DNA of 64,000 bases from Cnuibacter physcomitrellae (GTDB lineage Bacteria; Actinomycetota; Actinomycetes; Actinomycetales; Microbacteriaceae), in assembly GCF_014640535.1 (NCBI RefSeq), contig NZ_BMHD01000001.1, positions 310,001 to 374,000 of the forward strand. Direction: 5' to 3'. The notes under the pieces are model-generated. The model saw nothing but the letters and a program-made list of their open reading frames with translations. It ran no database searches and was not told the origin of the DNA. The translations under genes were made by a program, and so were the position numbers. Each line of letters opens with the position of its first letter. Within the stretch, counting starts at the first letter, position 1. Positions 33,272 through 40,364 of the stretch are shown here, in pieces.

Positions 33272-33943
33272 ATGCTCGAAGGCAGCTTCATCGGGGCCCT
33301 GCAGCCGGCCCTCGACGGCCCGCGCCCCACGGAGGCCCATCAGCGACTGCGCGCGCTCATCATGGCGGGGGTCATCCCGCCCGGGCAGCGCATCAACATC
33401 GAGGACGCCGCCCGTCAGCTCGGTGTCTCACCCACGCCCGTCCGCGAGGCCCTGGCGGGCCTCGAATCCGAGGGGCTCGTCGTGAAGGTGCCGCTCAGGG
33501 GGTACCGCACCACCGAGCTGCTGACGCGGGACGAGCTCGTCGAGCTCTACGAGCTGCGGAACGTCCTCGAACCCCACGCCGCCGCCGCGGCGGCGCGCAG
33601 ACGGGACCCCGGCTCGGTGCAGGCGCTGGGGGAGGAGCTGGCCACCATGGCCACACGTCCCGCGCCGCTTCCCGCGATCGAGCTGTCCGCCCACGACGAG
33701 CGGCTCCACACGCTGATCTTCGAGGGGGCCGGCAACGGCTTGATCACCCGGACCTACGGGCGGACCCACTGCCACCTGCACATCTTCCGCCTCTCGTACT
33801 CCGGGACGTACGGGCACCACACCGTCGACGAGCACGCGGTCGTCGTCGAGGCGATCGAGGCCGGTGACGCGCTCGCCGCCGAGGCAGCGATGCGCGACCA
33901 CCTCGACCGGTCCCTCGCCCGCGTGCTCGACGTCTTCGCCTGA
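33272..33943 (+). CDS. GntR-family regulator, FadR subfamily
   Basis: 223 residues. N-terminal winged helix (PPGQRINIEDAARQLGVSPTPVREALAG is the family signature region, residues about 35-75) and an all-helical FCD ligand domain from about residue 90, with metal/carboxylate-binding residues in ELRNVLEPHAAAAAARR, SAHDERLHTLIFE and DEHAVVVEAIEAGDALAAEA. Start ATG at 33272 follows GGGAGGCGA. FCD-domain repressors usually sense an acidic sugar or fatty acyl ligand, which fits the sugar-acid operon it faces. Confidence 0.93.
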   Translation: MLEGSFIGALQPALDGPRPTEAHQRLRALIMAGVIPPGQRINIEDAARQLGVSPTPVREALAGLESEGLVVKVPLRGYRTTELLTRDELVELYELRNVLEPHAAAAAARRRDPGSVQALGEELATMATRPAPLPAIELSAHDERLHTLIFEGAGNGLITRTYGRTHCHLHIFRLSYSGTYGHHTVDEHAVVVEAIEAGDALAAEAAMRDHLDRSLARVLDVFA

Positions 33944-33993
33944 GCGCCCACGCGGGCGAGTGTCGGATCCGCGGGGCCCGCGACGCTCGGGGC

Positions 33994-34272
33994 TCAGATC
34001 TCGGCGAGGAACGTGTCGATGGACGACCAGGTGGCGTCGGGGTTCTCGAGGTGCGGCAGGTGCCCCGCAGCCGGGATCAGGACGAACCGGGCGCCCGGGA
34101 TGGCGTCGGCGACCGCTCGCCCGTAGTCGGGGGTGACGACGCGATCGCTCTCGCCGTAGAGGACGAGAGCCGGCACGTCCACCGCCCCCAGACGGGCGAG
34201 AAGCGTCGGGTCGCTCATGGCCCTTCCCGCCAGCGTCGCCATGGCCCGCCCGTTGGACTGCTGGATGGCTCT
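33994..34272 (-). pseudogene. Alpha/beta hydrolase, C-terminal fragment
   Basis: The frame keeps the last part of an alpha/beta hydrolase: the acid strand VPALVLYGESDRVVTPDYG and the catalytic His in AAGHLPHLENPDATW. The nucleophile elbow and the N-terminal two-thirds are absent; upstream sequence on this strand soon loses similarity. An ATG at 34242 would give 82 residues, too short to be active. Read as a relic left by a deletion that brought the gene next to the membrane-protein gene at 34360. Confidence 0.75.
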
Positions 34273-34310
34273 GGCCGGCCGTCTCCGGGGTCTCGTCGCC
34301 GGAGGGCCGC

Positions 34311-34324
34311 GGGACCTAGGTCCG
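34311..34324. promoter_or_regulatory. DosR-like box A (GGGACCTAGGTCCG)
   Basis: GGGAC-CTAG-GTCCG, containing the perfect 12-bp palindrome GGACCTAGGTCC (34312-34323). It lies 36 bases upstream of the small membrane-protein gene at 34360. It is one of six similar sites in the window (see 34791, 39850, 60080, 60107, 61563) that resemble the GGGAC-N4-GTCCC core of DosR/DevR sites. Function is inferred from pattern and position. Confidence 0.45.
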
Positions 34325-34359
34325 TCTCCCGGGCCCCGCGGGCCTGGACGCTGGTGACC

Positions 34360-34779
34360 ATGATCTCGTCCCGCCCTCTCCGGATCGTTCTGATCGCGCT
34401 GCTGGTCTTCGGAACGGCCTCCGCCCTCCTCGGCGCCGTGATGGGAGTGCTGTTCGACGGGGCGGGGGTCCCGGTGGAGTACCTCACGGGGAGTCTGTTC
34501 ACCAGCTACCTGGTGCCCGGGCTGATCCTCGGTGTCGTCGTCGGCGGCTCGCAGGCCATCGCGGCGCTGGCGCTGATCCGGCGGGCGCGATCGGCGCTGA
34601 TGGCGTCGGCCGTCGCCGGGTTCGGGATGCTGATCTGGATCTTCGCCGAGCTGGCGATCATCGGCGAGTACTCCTGGTTGCAGACCCTCTACTTCTCTCT
34701 CGGCGCGCTGCAGGTGATCGCGGTGCTGGCGCTGCTGGGCATCGCCCCGCGGATCGTCCGCGCCGACGGGGCGGGCTGA
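34360..34779 (+). CDS. Small integral membrane protein (139 aa)
   Basis: Four predicted membrane helices: IVLIALLVFGTASALLGAVM, then SYLVPGLILGVVVGGSQAIA, SAVAGFGMLIWIFAELAII, and LYFSLGALQVIAVLALLGIA. No charged catalytic motif and no family name that I can give with certainty. The ATG has no clear ribosome-binding site; a GTG two codons upstream is possible. It lies between the hydrolase relic and a histidine kinase, with DosR-like boxes on both sides, so it may share regulation with them. Confidence 0.75.
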   Translation: MISSRPLRIVLIALLVFGTASALLGAVMGVLFDGAGVPVEYLTGSLFTSYLVPGLILGVVVGGSQAIAALALIRRARSALMASAVAGFGMLIWIFAELAIIGEYSWLQTLYFSLGALQVIAVLALLGIAPRIVRADGAG

Positions 34780-34790
34780 CGCCGAGGCGG

Positions 34791-34834
34791 TGGACCCAGG
34801 TCCCTTGAGCGTCGTGACGCGTGCACCCTAGGCT
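34791..34834 (+). promoter_or_regulatory. DosR-like box B and -10 element of the histidine kinase gene
   Basis: TGGAC-CCAG-GTCCC (34791-34804; on the other strand GGGAC-CTGG-GTCCA) followed by a -10 element TAGGCT (34829-34834). The kinase GTG is at 34844, ten bases after the -10, so the transcript has almost no leader. The box centre is about 44 bases upstream of the expected transcription start, a position from which NarL-type regulators commonly activate. Site use is inferred. Confidence 0.45.
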
Positions 34835-34843
34835 CGGGCTGAG

Positions 34844-36637
34844 GTGAGCGGGCGGATGGCACGGACGGCGCAGGCGAGCACAGGCGGGCGCCCTCCGACG
34901 AGCCCGGACCGTCCGCCCGGGTCGGCGAGCCCCGAGGCCCGCCGGACCGGCGGGCTGGGGCCGGCCCTCCTCCTCCTCGCCGTGTTCGCGCTCGCGTTCG
35001 GCGCCCTGCAGCTCGCCGCCGGGACGCTGGCTCCGGTGCCGTACTGGGTGCCGCTCGCCTTCACTCTCGTGTACTCGATCTGGGCTGCGGCCGGCATCAT
35101 CGCCTGGTGGCGGCGTCCGCTGAGCGGGACGGGCGGGCTCCTGCTCGTGGGCGCGCTGGCCGTCTTCCTGGGCGGCGCCGGCAACCTCGGCCTCCCCGGG
35201 CTCGTCGAGCTGAGCACGGTCTTCGCCACCGCGATCCTGGGCGTGACCGTCCACCTGCTCCACGCCTTCCCAAGCGGCAGGCTGCACGGCGCGCTCTCCG
35301 TGACGACGGTCGCAGTCGGCTACGGCGTCACGTTCCTGCTGCAGATGCCGCTCTACCTCCTCCCACCAGACGCATCCGGGCTGCGGATCGCCGCCCAGTG
35401 GGTGCAGAGCATCACCGGCCTCGCGGTGATGGTGGTGACCGCCGTGGTGCTCGCGCGGCGGCTGCGCTCGGCCGACCCGAGGAACCTGCGGGTGCTCCTC
35501 CCGCTCTACGCCTACGGCATCCTCGCCGTGCTGCTCATCCCGCTCTCCGCGAACCTCCTCGGTCTCCTGGGCGGCGACTCGAGCGCGGTGGGCGTCGTGC
35601 AGCTCGTCGTCCTGGCGGGTGTGCCCGTCGCCTTCCTCGCGGGCGTGCTGCTCGGGGGCTACGCCCAGACGGCCGACGTGGATGTGCTGAGCGCCTGGCT
35701 CGGCACGGCCACTCCCACGAGGACCTCGGTCGGGTCGGTGCTCTCCCGGTCGCTCGGCGACGACTCGCTGCGGGTCGCGTACTGGTCGGAGGAGCGGGAG
35801 CTCTTCATCGACGAGGACGGTGAGCCCACGGACGTCCGCGACCAGCTCCCTCCCCGCCTGTGGGAGGAGGTCCGGGTGGAGTCGAGGCTCGTCGGCGCCA
35901 TCAGCTACGACGGGCGGATGATCGGCGACCGCGAGTCGGTGCGCCGCGCCGGCCGCGTGCTCGGCATCGCCCTCGACCGGGAGCGGCTCACCGCGGCGCT
36001 GCTCGCGAGCAACGAGGCGCTGCTGCGCTCGCGGCTCCGTCTCGTCGAGACCGCCGACCGGGAGCGCGGACGCATCGCCCGCGACCTCCACGACGGTCTC
36101 CAGGTGCAGCTGGTGCTGCTCGCCCTCGAGGCCCAGCAGATCGCGAACGCCGACGATGCCCACCCGTCCACGACCGAGGCCGCCACGGCGCTCCGCCATC
36201 GCATCGACGAGGCGGCCGCTCAGCTGCGTCGACTCGTCCACGCGGTGCTCCCGTCGGCGCTGGTCGAGCGCGGGCTCACGGCCGCCACCGAGGACCTCGT
36301 CGACCGGCTCGACATCCCCGCGACCCTGACGAGCGACGTCGACGACCGCGCCCTCGAACCCGCCCTCGCGCAGTCGGCCTACCTCATCGTCGCCGAGGCG
36401 CTCACCAACGCCGTGAAGCACTCGCGGGCGCGATCGGTCGCGGTGGAGCTTCGACGGGAGGACACCGCCCTCGGGGTCCGTGTCGTCGACGATGGAGCGG
36501 GCGGGGCGTCGCTCGAGAACGGCACGGGGCTGAAGGGCCTCGCGGATCGCGTCGACGCCCTCGGCGGATCCTTCGTCGTCACGTCTCCGGTGGGCGGGGG
36601 CACCGAGGTGAGAGTGGAGCTGCCGTGCGGGTCGTGA
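34844..36637 (+). CDS. Membrane sensor histidine kinase (NarL-type partner)
   Basis: 597 residues. About seven to eight membrane helices occupy residues 35-280 (for example LGPALLLLAVFALAFGALQL and VVQLVVLAGVPVAFLAGVLL), then a cytoplasmic linker, the HisKA_3 phosphoacceptor helix (RIARDLHDGLQVQLVLLAL, His416), and an ATPase domain with AEALTNAVKHSRARSVAVEL and VVDDGAGGASLENGTGLKGL. The ordering matches kinases that pair with LuxR-type regulators. The regulator gene overlaps the end of this gene by 13 bases. Signal unknown; a membrane-embedded sensor suggests envelope stress. Confidence 0.92.
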   Translation: MSGRMARTAQASTGGRPPTSPDRPPGSASPEARRTGGLGPALLLLAVFALAFGALQLAAGTLAPVPYWVPLAFTLVYSIWAAAGIIAWWRRPLSGTGGLLLVGALAVFLGGAGNLGLPGLVELSTVFATAILGVTVHLLHAFPSGRLHGALSVTTVAVGYGVTFLLQMPLYLLPPDASGLRIAAQWVQSITGLAVMVVTAVVLARRLRSADPRNLRVLLPLYAYGILAVLLIPLSANLLGLLGGDSSAVGVVQLVVLAGVPVAFLAGVLLGGYAQTADVDVLSAWLGTATPTRTSVGSVLSRSLGDDSLRVAYWSEERELFIDEDGEPTDVRDQLPPRLWEEVRVESRLVGAISYDGRMIGDRESVRRAGRVLGIALDRERLTAALLASNEALLRSRLRLVETADRERGRIARDLHDGLQVQLVLLALEAQQIANADDAHPSTTEAATALRHRIDEAAAQLRRLVHAVLPSALVERGLTAATEDLVDRLDIPATLTSDVDDRALEPALAQSAYLIVAEALTNAVKHSRARSVAVELRREDTALGVRVVDDGAGGASLENGTGLKGLADRVDALGGSFVVTSPVGGGTEVRVELPCGS

Positions 36638-37299
36638 TCGGCGAGGACGAGGTGCTGCTGCGCGAGGGGCTCGTGCACCTGCTCGAGAAGGACGGGATCG
36701 AGGTGGTGGCTGCCGTCGGCACGGCGGTCGAGCTCGAGACGGAGGTCGACCGCCTGAGCCCCGATCTGGTGGTCACCGACATCCGCATGCCGCCCTCGCA
36801 CACCGACGAGGGTCTGCTCGCCGCCCTCCGCATCCGACAGGCCCACCCGGCCGTCGCGGTGGTGGTGCTCTCCCAGTACGTGCAGCGCCGCTATGCCACC
36901 GAGCTGCTCGAGCAGCGAGACGGCGGGGTGGGCTATCTGCTGAAGCAGCGCATCGCCGACGTACGCACCTTCACCGCCGACCTCCGGCGGGTGCAGCAGG
37001 GCGGCACCGCGCTCGACCCGGACGTCGTCGCCGTGCTCGTCTCGCGCGCGAGCAAGGCGGGAGAGGCGCTGAGCGGTCTCACCCCGCGTCAGCTCGAGGT
37101 GCTCGGACTGATGGCCGAGGGACGCAGCAACGCGCACATCGCCGCCCGGCTCGGCACCTCGGAGAAGGCGGTGGTGCAGCACACCTCCCGCATCTACGAC
37201 GCCTTCGGGCTGCCCGTCGCCGCCGACGACCACAGGCGGGTGCTCGCGGTCATCCGCTACCTGGCGGCCGCGGGCAACGGCGGCGCGCCCCCTCAGTAG
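36625..37299 (+). CDS. NarL/LuxR-type response regulator
   Basis: 224 residues. Receiver with acidic pocket Glu7-Asp8, phosphoacceptor Asp52 (in VVTDIRMPP) and Lys near SQYVQ...YLLKQR; C-terminal LuxR HTH LTPRQLEVLGLMAEGRSNAH, IAARLGTSEKAVVQHTSRIY. GTG start with GGAG upstream, overlapping the kinase gene. The last HTH helix and tail (DAFGLPVAADDHRRVLAVIR) are typical of the group partnered with membrane kinases of this type. Its 3' end overlaps the convergent serine-hydrolase gene by 7 bases. Confidence 0.92.
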   Translation: MRVVIGEDEVLLREGLVHLLEKDGIEVVAAVGTAVELETEVDRLSPDLVVTDIRMPPSHTDEGLLAALRIRQAHPAVAVVVLSQYVQRRYATELLEQRDGGVGYLLKQRIADVRTFTADLRRVQQGGTALDPDVVAVLVSRASKAGEALSGLTPRQLEVLGLMAEGRSNAHIAARLGTSEKAVVQHTSRIYDAFGLPVAADDHRRVLAVIRYLAAAGNGGAPPQ

Positions 37300-38537
37300 A
37301 GGCTCATGATGAGCGCCTTCGCGATCTCCGCCGCCGGACCCTGGCCGTTCGCCGCGGGCGCGAGGTTCGCCCACACGACGAGGGTGGCGTCGTCGGTCGG
37401 GTCGTAGCCCATGAAGGAGTTGTAGCCCGGGAGCTCGCCGCTGTGCCCGTAGAAGGCGCCGAACCTCGCGATGTTCCAGCCGTAGGCGGCGGAGGACGGG
37501 TCGTCGGGATCGGTCGGCACGGCGCTGTCGAGGCGCTCCTGCTGCAGCTCGGGGCTGAGCAGGGTCCCTCCCTTGCCGCCGAGCGCCTCCACCCAGTCGG
37601 CGAGATCACCGGCCGTCGAGATGCCCGCGCCTGCGGACCAGGCCCAGGACGGGTTGTCGAGAGTGCCGTCGGTGGGGGAGAAGGAGCCGTCCTCCGCGCC
37701 GGCCAGCAGGTCGGGAGGGAGCTTCGAGGAGCCGAGCGTCCCCACGTTGGTCCACCAGTAGTACCCGTCGGAGTAGGGCGCCGGCAGGCTGCTGTCGTCG
37801 AGCGCGGGGAACGAGGTCTCGGTGAGGCCGAGGGGGGTGAACAGCCTGTCCTGGTAGATCTGGGCGAGCGGCTTGCCGTCGAGCTGCTCGGCGATGAGGC
37901 CGAGCAGCACCGTGTTGGTGTTCGAGTAGTGGTAGCCCTCTCCCGGCGCGAAGTCGGGCGGCAGCGCGAGACCCATGGCGAGCAGCTCCTCGGGCTGCCA
38001 GACCCGCTGAGGATCGGCGTCGAGTCCCGCGTTGAGCTCGTACGTCTCGGTGTAGTTCGCGAGCCCGCTGCGCATCATGAGCAGCTGCTCGATGGTGATG
38101 TCGTCGCCGTTCGGGACGTCCGGGCGGTAGGTGGACACCGGGTCGTCGAGCGCGATCCTCCCCTCCTGGACGAGCTGCAGGATGACCGTGCCCGTCCAGG
38201 TCTTCGTGTTCGAGCCGATGCGGATGTGGTCGTCGACCGACACCGGCGTCGAGCCTCCCGGGCTGGTCACCCCATAGGTCGCGGTGATCTCGCCCGCGGG
38301 GGAGCGCAGCAGCATCACCGCACCCGGCTGACCGTACTCCGCCGCCTTCTGCTCGAAGAGCGCGGTCAGCGCCGCCTCGTCGATCGGCCCCATGGTGGGC
38401 GATTCCGCCGCGTCGGAGGGGACGTCCGAGGAGGTGGATGTGGGTGCCGGCGCGGGCTGGCCGGTGCAGGCGGAGAGGCCCACCATGGCCAGCAGCAACC
38501 CGCCTGTCGCGATGGTCGTGATCGTCCGTGACCGCAT
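37293..38537 (-). CDS. Secreted serine hydrolase / class C beta-lactamase-like lipoprotein 1
   Basis: 414 residues. Lipoprotein signal (LAMVGLSACT, Cys24), a short linker rich in Pro/Ser/Thr, then the penicillin-binding-type fold with Ser109-x-x-Lys112 (GSNTKTW), Tyr-x-Asn (YHYSNTNTVLLG) and H-x-G (YGHSGELPGYNSFM). Members are D-aminopeptidases, esterases or DD-peptidases rather than true resistance enzymes; most act in the cell wall. It is one of a tandem pair with the next gene, 12 bases apart, facing the two-component system. Confidence 0.92.
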   Translation of the reverse strand: MRSRTITTIATGGLLLAMVGLSACTGQPAPAPTSTSSDVPSDAAESPTMGPIDEAALTALFEQKAAEYGQPGAVMLLRSPAGEITATYGVTSPGGSTPVSVDDHIRIGSNTKTWTGTVILQLVQEGRIALDDPVSTYRPDVPNGDDITIEQLLMMRSGLANYTETYELNAGLDADPQRVWQPEELLAMGLALPPDFAPGEGYHYSNTNTVLLGLIAEQLDGKPLAQIYQDRLFTPLGLTETSFPALDDSSLPAPYSDGYYWWTNVGTLGSSKLPPDLLAGAEDGSFSPTDGTLDNPSWAWSAGAGISTAGDLADWVEALGGKGGTLLSPELQQERLDSAVPTDPDDPSSAAYGWNIARFGAFYGHSGELPGYNSFMGYDPTDDATLVVWANLAPAANGQGPAAEIAKALIMSLY

Positions 38538-38548
38538 CCGTCTTCTCC

Positions 38549-39751
38549 TCACGAGGTGGCGGCGTCCGTGAGCACCGCGGCCAGTGCCCGGAAGGCCGCG
38601 TCGGCGGGATGGACCCCAGGGATGTTCGATTCGTTCATGTAGACGACGATGCTCGCGCCGGTCTCGGGGTCGTAGAAGGTGGCCGCTGTGAACCCGACGC
38701 CCTCGCCGTTGTGGCCCCACCAGCCGTTCGTCTCTCCGATGCCCACGGCGTACAGGTCGTAGGGCGGTCGGGGGATCTCGTGGCCGACCTCGCGGAGCTC
38801 CTGGGTCTCGGGCTTCACCAGGGCGCCCGAGCCGAGGGTGTCGGCCCACACCCGCCCGTCGTCGAGGGTGGAGAACAGCGACCCCGCCGGGCCGAGGATC
38901 GACGGGTTCTCCTGCTGCGGCTGGAGCGTCCCGTCGGCCTGGACGTAACCGGTCGGATGGGGGCCCGTCCAGTCGTCGACGTCGGTGATGTACCGGGTCC
39001 CGGTCTGGCCGAGCGGGTCCAGGATCCGCTCCCGCAGGGCGTCTGCGTAGGGCTGCCCGGTGACCTTCTCGATCACCGCGCCGAGCAGGTTCGTGTTGGC
39101 GTTCGTGTACAGGTAGTCGGTACCCGGCTCGAACTGGGCGGGCTGCCCGACGACGAAGGCGTTGAGCTCGTCGAGCGTGTACACCTTGCCGGGGTCCTTC
39201 TGGAAGTCGTCGAGGAAGGCCTCGCCAACGTAGTCGGCATTGCCGCTCGACATGTTCGCCAGCTCGAGCAGGGTGATGCGGTCGCCGTCCGTGATGCCGT
39301 CGACGTACTGGTCGATCGTGTCGTCGAGCGAGAGCCTCCCCTCGTCGGCGAGTCGGAGGATGAGGGAGACGGTGTACGACTTCGTGACGCTCCGGATGGG
39401 CCAGCTCATGTCCGTGGTCACCGGCACGTTCCCGGCCACGTCGGCCACGCCGATCGCCGTCGTCCACGAGCCCTTCCCGGGGATCCACACCCCGGCTGCC
39501 GCCCCCGGGACGTCGTACTCGGCCATGACCCCCTCCACGGCGCTCTGCAGCCGCGTCTGCAGCTCGGTCGGCAGCTCGCCCTCGGGGGCCGCCGGTCGCG
39601 TCAGCGCGGGGGCGGCCGAGGGTGGCGCCGACGGGCTCGAGCCGCCCTCGCCGCCGGCGCTCGTGCACCCGGCGAGGAGGACGGTCGACGCCGCCGCGAG
39701 GACGAGGAGGAGCCGCGAACGTCGTGGGATCTGCGGTGGACGGTGCGGCAT
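38549..39751 (-). CDS. Secreted serine hydrolase / class C beta-lactamase-like lipoprotein 2
   Basis: 400 residues. Signal with lipobox VLLAGC (Cys29), a low-complexity linker, and the same fold: Ser121-x-x-Lys124 (RSVTKSY), Tyr-x-Asn (YLYTNANTNLLGAV) and GHNGEGVGF in the place of the H-x-G motif, His-Asn-Gly. It is a paralogue of the following gene, and the two are co-transcribed leftward. A GAGGAACG site precedes the ATG. The pair may trim peptidoglycan or cleave D-amino-acid peptides. A hairpin is present in the leader (39807-39834). Confidence 0.92.
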   Translation of the reverse strand: MPHRPPQIPRRSRLLLVLAAASTVLLAGCTSAGGEGGSSPSAPPSAAPALTRPAAPEGELPTELQTRLQSAVEGVMAEYDVPGAAAGVWIPGKGSWTTAIGVADVAGNVPVTTDMSWPIRSVTKSYTVSLILRLADEGRLSLDDTIDQYVDGITDGDRITLLELANMSSGNADYVGEAFLDDFQKDPGKVYTLDELNAFVVGQPAQFEPGTDYLYTNANTNLLGAVIEKVTGQPYADALRERILDPLGQTGTRYITDVDDWTGPHPTGYVQADGTLQPQQENPSILGPAGSLFSTLDDGRVWADTLGSGALVKPETQELREVGHEIPRPPYDLYAVGIGETNGWWGHNGEGVGFTAATFYDPETGASIVVYMNESNIPGVHPADAAFRALAAVLTDAATS

Positions 39752-39806
39752 CGTTCCTCATTCCCCACGTGCCGCGGGTGCGGCCGGAGACGGGCACGGT
39801 GGAGCA

Positions 39807-39834
39807 CGCCTCGGTCACCAGGCTGACCGAGGCG
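39807..39834. promoter_or_regulatory. 11-bp hairpin upstream of the serine-hydrolase operon
   Basis: Perfect stem CGCCTCGGTCA (39807-39817) and TGACCGAGGCG (39824-39834) with a six-base loop, 56 bases before the start of the leftward hydrolase gene and 120 bases before the rightward arsenate reductase gene. It is not followed by a T-run, so a terminator reading is weak. It may be a leader structure or a protein site. Confidence 0.45.
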
Positions 39835-39849
39835 CCCATCCCCGGGCAA

Positions 39850-39863
39850 TAGACCTGGGTCCC
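39850..39863. promoter_or_regulatory. DosR-like box C (TAGACCTGGGTCCC)
   Basis: TAGAC-CTGG-GTCCC, differing from GGGAC-N4-GTCCC at two bases of the left arm. It lies between the serine-hydrolase operon and the arsenate reductase gene. A -10 element TACGAT (39917-39922) is visible on the rightward strand about 60 bases later. Assignment is by similarity to the other boxes in the window. Confidence 0.4.
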
Positions 39864-39953
39864 CATCGTCGGGTCGGGGAGTTCACGCGCGGAGCGGATC
39901 GTTCACCGCGACCCTCTACGATCGTCTCCGTCCGCCCCACCCGGAAAGCGACC

Positions 39954-40364
39954 ATGACCACTACCGAACGACCCGCCGTGCTCTTCGTCTGCGTCCACAA
40001 CGCCGGACGCTCCCAGATGGCCGCGGGCTACCTCACAGCCCTTGCCGGCGATCGAGTCGACGTGTTCTCCGCCGGAAGCGAGCCCGGCGATGAGGTCAAC
40101 CCGACCGCCGTCGCCGTCATGGCGGAGGAGGGCATCGACATCGCAGGCGCCACGCCCCGCATCCTCACCACCGACGCCGTGCGACAGGCCGACGTGGTGA
40201 TCACGATGGGATGCGGCGACGCCTGCCCGATCTTCCCGGGCAAGAGGTACGAGGACTGGGAGCTCACCGACCCCGCCGGCCAGCCCGTCGAGGTCGTCCG
40301 CGCCGTCCGCGACGACATCCGCGCGCGTGTCGAGGAGCTCATCTCGGAGATCGCGCCCCGCTAG
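39954..40364 (+). CDS. arsC: Arsenate reductase, low-molecular-weight phosphatase family
   Basis: 136 residues. Reduces arsenate to arsenite with thiol cofactors (mycothiol or thioredoxin type in actinobacteria). The P-loop is Cys13-VHNAG-Arg19 with Ser20; further conserved pieces are MAEEGIDIAG, VITMGCGDACPIFPGKRYED and DWELTDPAGQPVEVVRAVRD, matching the actinobacterial ArsC group closely. No arsR, arsenite pump or other ars gene lies nearby, so it is an isolated copy. Start ATG after GGAAAGCGACC. Its stop overlaps the end of the convergent LuxR gene by four bases. Confidence 0.9.
   Translation: MTTTERPAVLFVCVHNAGRSQMAAGYLTALAGDRVDVFSAGSEPGDEVNPTAVAVMAEEGIDIAGATPRILTTDAVRQADVVITMGCGDACPIFPGKRYEDWELTDPAGQPVEVVRAVRDDIRARVEELISEIAPR

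Noticed and set aside
34360-34779. The membrane protein as a known transporter or immunity protein
   Set aside because: Four helices with no conserved motif; no name can be supported.
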